In this document: positions 32,857 to 36,627 of the stretch, piece by piece
Layout: each line of letters begins with the position of its first letter
Position numbering within the stretch: position 1 is the first letter of the stretch
Program-made: the position numbers and the translations under genes
NCBI GenBank assembly: GCA_945874535.1
Contig: CAMCGZ010000005.1
Span: forward strand, 93,276 to 129,902
DNA length: 36,627 nucleotides
Direction: 5' to 3'
Source: Bdellovibrio sp. ZAP7
GTDB lineage: Bacteria; Bdellovibrionota; UBA1018; CAIMNF01
The notes under the pieces: generated by a model
Seen by the model: the letters and a program-made list of their open reading frames with translations, nothing else
Database searches by the model: none
What the model was told of the DNA's origin: nothing

Positions 32857-33983
32857 TTCAAGAGCGTCCTCGTGGCCTCGAGGAATTCCTCCATCTCGGC
32901 CTTGCTGATGTTCAAAGCCGGAAGAAGGCGTACGGTATTGGGTTTGGCCTCACCCGTGAAGATCCGGTGCTCCTCGAGGAGCCGCTTCCGGAAATCTTTT
33001 TTGCTGTCAGGGAGGTCGAATCCGATCATGAGGCCCATGCCTCGCAAGCCGAGGACCCCGGGAATCTTCTTGAGTTCACCCATGAGCCACTCGCCCTTTT
33101 CGCGGGCGGCAGGAATCAGGTGATCCCGCTCCATCACCTCGAGAACGGCCAGGGCTGCGGCACAAGCGAGGGGGTTTCCTCCGAATGTGGTGCCGAGCAT
33201 GCCGTAAGAGGCCTTGAATTTGGGATGGATCAGGACTCCGCCGATCGGGAAACCGTTACCCATGCCTTTGGCGGTGGAATAAAGGTCCGCCTCGACGCCG
33301 GAGTGGTCATGAGCGAAAAAGTGCCCGCTCCTTCCGTAGCCGCATTGTACCGAGTCGGCAATGTAAACGGATCCGTGCTGGTCGCAAAGGTCGCGAACGG
33401 CTTTCAGGAACTCAGGGCTTGCCACATGAATACCGCCCACCCCTTGGATGCCCTCGAGAATGATCGCAGCGGTCTGATTTCCTTCGCGGGTCATGTGTTC
33501 CCGCAGTGTGACGGGGTCATTGAAGGGCAAAAACACCACATTCGGAGTTTCATTCACCGGAGCGACAATCGAGGGATTGTCGGTGGCGGCCACTGCCAGA
33601 GACGTCCGTCCGTGGAAGGCTTTTTTGAAGGCGACGATTTTTTTGCGGCCAGTGTGAAACGAAGCGAGTTTGAGAGCGTTCTCGTTGGCCTCGGCACCAC
33701 TGTTGCAGAGGAAGAGCCGGTAATCCGGTTTGCCGCTCACCTTTCCAAGACGTTCGGCCAGCTCCTCTTGAATGGGGAGTTTGATGGAATTGGAATAGAA
33801 TGCGATCTTTGAGAGTTGCTCCTCGATCCGCTTCACCCAGTGAGGATGACGGTGTCCGATGCTGATGACCGCGTGGCCTCCGTAAAAGTCGAGGTAGGCA
33901 CGCCCTTCCGGATCGTAGACCCTTTGACCTTCGGCCCGCACGATCGTGACATCATTCAAAGGGTAAACGGGGAAGAGATTCAT
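32853..33983 (-). CDS. argD: N-acylornithine aminotransferase (PLP)
   Basis: 376 residues of class III aminotransferase. It begins FPVYPLNDVTIVRAEG with DFYGGHAVISIGH, as in Bacteroidota ArgD. NSGAEANENALK binds the cofactor phosphate, ADSVQCGYGR contains the PLP-pairing Asp, and STAKGMGNGFPIGG carries the Schiff-base Lys. It converts N-acylglutamate semialdehyde to N-acylornithine using glutamate. The start lies one base after the argC stop and the stop overlaps the argF' start. Confidence 0.95.
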   Translation of the reverse strand: MNLFPVYPLNDVTIVRAEGQRVYDPEGRAYLDFYGGHAVISIGHRHPHWVKRIEEQLSKIAFYSNSIKLPIQEELAERLGKVSGKPDYRLFLCNSGAEANENALKLASFHTGRKKIVAFKKAFHGRTSLAVAATDNPSIVAPVNETPNVVFLPFNDPVTLREHMTREGNQTAAIILEGIQGVGGIHVASPEFLKAVRDLCDQHGSVYIADSVQCGYGRSGHFFAHDHSGVEADLYSTAKGMGNGFPIGGVLIHPKFKASYGMLGTTFGGNPLACAAALAVLEVMERDHLIPAAREKGEWLMGELKKIPGVLGLRGMGLMIGFDLPDSKKDFRKRLLEEHRIFTGEAKPNTVRLLPALNISKAEMEEFLEATRTLLK

Positions 33984-33984
33984 C

Positions 33985-34977
33985 TCAGAAAGCCGATCCT
34001 TTCAGCATGAGTCCGGTGGTTTCAGGAAACCCGAAAAGCAGATTCAGGTTCTGTACAGCCTGGCCACTTGCGCCCTTGAGGAGGTTGTCGATCGCACAAT
34101 GGATGGCGAGCTTCGATCCGGACTTGTGGATTTCAATCTGTACTCGATTGGTATTCACGACTGCCTTCATGTCGATCGGCTGATCTGTGACGTGAATGAA
34201 GGGGTGTCCGTCATAGAAAGACCGGAAGTTCCGGAGCGCCTCCTCCTGTGACCAGGAGCAGGAGGTCTGCGCACTGATGAAGATCCCGCGAGTGAAGTCA
34301 CCGCGCCAAGGGATGAAAGAGACTGTTCCTTGAGCGCTCGGACCTTGAAGGGAGACCAGGCTTTCTTCGATCTCGTCGACGTGCTGGTGCTCGAGCGTTT
34401 TGTAGGCTTGAATATTATTGGAACGGAAACTGAAATGGCTGGTTTCGGAGAGTTTCTGGCCGGCACCGGTCGAACCGGTGATTCCGGTCACGGCCACATC
34501 GCCGAGGATTCCTGCTTTCGCAAGGGGCAGCAGTGCGAACTGGATGGCACTGGCGAAGCATCCCGGATTGGCAATGGCATCGGAAATCCGGATTTTTTCG
34601 CGATTGAGCTCCGGTAAGCCGTAAACAAAAGTTCTTTTGCCGAGTTTTGCATCGCCATGGAGGCGGAAATCATTTGAAAGGTCGATGAGGCGCACTGTTT
34701 GTGGCAAGTTCTCTTTTTCCAGGACTTTTCGAGTCTCGCCGTGGGGAAGGGTGAGAAATAGCGCCTGCAAGGAAGGGTCCTGCAAGTTCGCGGTTTCGAT
34801 GAAGTGGAGATCAGTGACCCCGCGTAAATCATCGTGAACAGAAGATACAGGTTTCCCCGCCTGACTCCGGCTTTGTGCGAACAGTATCCGCACACCGGGG
34901 TGGCCGAGGAGGAGACGCAACAGCTCTCCGCCCGTATAGCCTGCCGCTCCGATGATGCCGACGTTTACGGGTTCCAT
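33985..34977 (-). CDS. argC: N-acyl-gamma-glutamyl-phosphate reductase
   Basis: 330 residues from ATG 34977, which gives MEPVNVGIIGAAGYTGGELLRL with the Rossmann motif GAAGYTG at the expected position; the frame is open further upstream, inside argG. NPGCFASA contains the catalytic Cys (usually NPGCYPTA). It reduces N-acyl-glutamyl phosphate with NADPH to the semialdehyde. It overlaps the argG 3' end by 13 bases and is followed by argD after one base. Confidence 0.95.
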   Translation of the reverse strand: MEPVNVGIIGAAGYTGGELLRLLLGHPGVRILFAQSRSQAGKPVSSVHDDLRGVTDLHFIETANLQDPSLQALFLTLPHGETRKVLEKENLPQTVRLIDLSNDFRLHGDAKLGKRTFVYGLPELNREKIRISDAIANPGCFASAIQFALLPLAKAGILGDVAVTGITGSTGAGQKLSETSHFSFRSNNIQAYKTLEHQHVDEIEESLVSLQGPSAQGTVSFIPWRGDFTRGIFISAQTSCSWSQEEALRNFRSFYDGHPFIHVTDQPIDMKAVVNTNRVQIEIHKSGSKLAIHCAIDNLLKGASGQAVQNLNLLFGFPETTGLMLKGSAF

Positions 34978-36173
34978 CCCCGTCCCTGATCCATGGTGTG
35001 ATAAATTTTGAGCTGGTTGCCGAAAATCTTGGTGAACCCTCTCACGTCCTGGCCGCTCCATCCGGTGTTCATTTCACCGTACTGACCGAGCTTGCTCTTC
35101 ATGAGGTCGAATTCGGACTCGATACCGGCGAGTGCGAAGCGGAAAGGCAGCAGCTCGACTGTGACGGAACCGGTGACACGTTCTTGAGAATGGTTAAAGA
35201 AGGATTCGATGTCGCGCATGACAGGATCGAGGACCTGGCCTTCATGCAGGTGATTGCCGTAGAATTGGGCCAGCTGCTCTTTGAGGTTCTGCTGCCACTT
35301 GGTCAGGACGTGTTTTTCGAGAAGGTGGTGGGACTTCAAGATGATCAGGGGGGCGGCCGCCTCGAATCCGACCCGGCCCTTGATTCCGATGATGGTGTCA
35401 CCGACATGGATGTCCCGGCCAATGCCATAGGGAGCCGCCAAGGCCGAGAGTGCCTGGATGGCTTCGATCGGATGGGCGTACTCATTACCGTTGAGGGAAA
35501 CGAGTTCACCCTTACGGAACCCGAGCTTCACCGATTCATTACCGGTTTTGGTAGCCGGGGTGGGCCAGGCTTCTTCCGGGAGGGTTCCCAGAGAATTCAG
35601 AGTTTCCCGCCCTCCCACGCTGGTTCCCCAGAGTCCTTTGTTGATCGAGTAGGCTGCCTTTTTGAAATCCATCTCCACACCGTGTTTCTGGAGGTAGGCG
35701 ATTTCCTCTTCGCGGGAGAGGCGCAGGTCGCGGATCGGAGTGAGGATTTCGGCGTCGGGGAGAAGCGTGTTGAAGATCAGATCGAATCGGACCTGGTCAT
35801 TTCCCGCTCCAGTGCTTCCGTGTGCCACAGCAGAGACACCTTCGGCACGGGCAACCCGTGCGATCTCGAGTGCCTGAATCAAGCGCTCGGCGCTGACGCT
35901 CAGAGGGTAGGTGTTGTTTTTCAACACATTCCCGAAGACGAGGAATTTGATGATCCGGTCGTAATAGGTTTTGGCTGCGAGTACGGTGGTGTGTTTGGCC
36001 ACACCGAGCTTGTAGGCATGTTCTTCGATGCGCTTCCGTTCAGCATCCGAGAACCCGCCGGTATCGACCAGTACACTGTGAACTTCCATCCCTTTGTCGA
36101 GGGTGAGGTGTTTCACGCAAAAGGAGGTATCGAGACCTCCGCTGAATCCGAGAATGACTTTAGGTTTGCTCAT
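34965..36173 (-). CDS. argG: Argininosuccinate synthase
   Basis: 402 residues from ATG 36173, chosen because MSKPKVILGFSGGLDTS places the ATP pyrophosphatase loop (FSGGLDTS) at the N-terminus; the frame runs 40 codons further up within the GNAT gene. HGSTGAGNDQVRFD and SINKGLWG match the citrulline/aspartate-binding regions. It joins citrulline and aspartate. The start overlaps the GNAT stop by four bases (ATGA). The sequence style (SFCVKHLTLDKGMEVHSVLV) resembles the Bacteroidota branch. Confidence 0.96.
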   Translation of the reverse strand: MSKPKVILGFSGGLDTSFCVKHLTLDKGMEVHSVLVDTGGFSDAERKRIEEHAYKLGVAKHTTVLAAKTYYDRIIKFLVFGNVLKNNTYPLSVSAERLIQALEIARVARAEGVSAVAHGSTGAGNDQVRFDLIFNTLLPDAEILTPIRDLRLSREEEIAYLQKHGVEMDFKKAAYSINKGLWGTSVGGRETLNSLGTLPEEAWPTPATKTGNESVKLGFRKGELVSLNGNEYAHPIEAIQALSALAAPYGIGRDIHVGDTIIGIKGRVGFEAAAPLIILKSHHLLEKHVLTKWQQNLKEQLAQFYGNHLHEGQVLDPVMRDIESFFNHSQERVTGSVTVELLPFRFALAGIESEFDLMKSKLGQYGEMNTGWSGQDVRGFTKIFGNQLKIYHTMDQGRGWNP

Positions 36174-36627
36174 TTGGGTTCGTTCTCCTGGGAGGATTTG
36201 GATGGACGTGTCGGGTCGAACAGCATCGCCGTACAGAGGCAGTTCTTCCGCCCCTTGCTGGTGAGGATTTCGAAGTTCACGCAAGATCTGCACCCGGCCC
36301 AGAACTCTTCATCGTCAGTGAGCTCGCTGTAGGTGACGGGGACGTAGCCGAGTTCGCTGTTCATTTTCATGACTGCCAAGCCGGTTGTCAGGCCGAAAAT
36401 TTTCGCGTTCGGGAACTTGGTGCGCGACAGATTGAAGATCCTGCGCTTGATCTGGGTGGCGACTCCGCTTTTTCTGAAAGCCGGAGCAACAATCAAACCT
36501 GAATTGGCCACGAACTGCTCATGACCCCAGGCTTCGATGTAACAGAAGCCGACCCATTCACCCTCGTCTGTGACGGCAATCACTGCCTTGCCTTCTCTCA
36601 TCTTCAGCGCAACATAGTCCGGACTCC
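36170..36627 (-). CDS. GNAT acyltransferase at the head of the arginine operon, 5' end outside window
   Basis: The frame is open to the window edge with SPDYVALKMREGKAVIAV, so the start lies beyond it. A GNAT core is visible: EWVGFCYIEAWG, SGLIVAPAFRKSGVATQI (acetyl-CoA loop, R-x-x-G-x-A form) and IFGLTTGLAVMKMNSELGY. The C-terminal part carries cysteines (AGCRSCVNFEIL, KNCLCTAMLFDP) that might bind a metal or act as a switch. Position next to argG and the lack of argA or argJ in the window suggest it makes the N-acylglutamate that starts the pathway. That role is inferred. Confidence 0.85.
   Translation of the reverse strand, partial: SPDYVALKMREGKAVIAVTDEGEWVGFCYIEAWGHEQFVANSGLIVAPAFRKSGVATQIKRRIFNLSRTKFPNAKIFGLTTGLAVMKMNSELGYVPVTYSELTDDEEFWAGCRSCVNFEILTSKGRKNCLCTAMLFDPTRPSKSSQENEPK

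Noticed and set aside
34998-36332. 444-codon plus-strand frame
   Set aside because: Antisense shadow of argG.

Overview
This 36.6 kb window comes from the chromosome of a Gram-negative bacterium. Supporting signs are a lipoprotein lipobox, Sec signal peptides, an outer-membrane-barrel-like protein, MotA/MotB and a six-domain ribosomal protein S1. The mix of exported Cys-rich proteins, LysM and MotAB envelope genes and a secreted serine protease would fit a Bdellovibrionota or former deltaproteobacterial lineage, but this is an inference of low certainty. Most of the window is moderately GC-rich. One block of about 6.5 kb (about 19.05-25.5 kb) is clearly AT-rich and looks acquired.

Layout. 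(1) 1-4 kb: a tight plus-strand envelope cluster with a coiled-coil protein (cut by the window start), a two-LysM lipoprotein, a barrel-like protein and a long coiled-coil protein. It converges with no gap on a motA-motB pair. (2) 5.5-11.5 kb: a membrane-anchored HEAT-like protein on plus, then on minus the order hemW-grpE-dnaK-dnaJ with no hrcA and no CIRCE. Sigma32-like promoter sequences with equal 13-bp spacers lie before both grpE and dnaK. (3) 11.7-18.9 kb: a secreted Cys-rich protein with a Gly/Met repeat tail, rpsA between two good terminators, an exported unknown, a CLC-family channel and an MFS transporter. (4) 18.97-25.52 kb: a tRNA with CAU anticodon (tRNA-Ile2 type) followed by the AT-rich element. 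The element holds a large serine recombinase whose last codons are antisense to the tRNA, a replication-relaxation-like winged-helix protein, a large inverted repeat, a membrane coiled-coil protein, a MazF-like toxin with its antitoxin, a coupled pair of secreted proteases (S1 serine and HExxH metallo), and a small membrane protein overlapping a helix-turn-helix protein at the right edge. (5) 25.5-28.5 kb: a fatty-acid-hydroxylase-superfamily membrane enzyme and two paralogous secreted Cys-rich proteins with Pro/Thr linkers. Between the two is a short ORF matching the C-terminal tail of ArgH. (6) 28.7-36.6 kb: a minus-strand arginine operon GNAT-argG-argC-argD-argF'-argB-argE-argH in which successive genes overlap or nearly touch.

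The arginine operon resembles, in order and sequence, the Bacteroidota-type pathway in which an N-acylated ornithine is carbamoylated and deacylated only afterwards. Its transcarbamylase has Val at position 90. As I recall the literature, that position is Pro in the succinylornithine enzyme and Glu in the acetylornithine enzyme. The strongest novelty candidates are this transcarbamylase, the ArgH-tail-like small ORF, the two-member Cys-rich exported family, and the tRNA-targeted serine-recombinase element with protease cargo.
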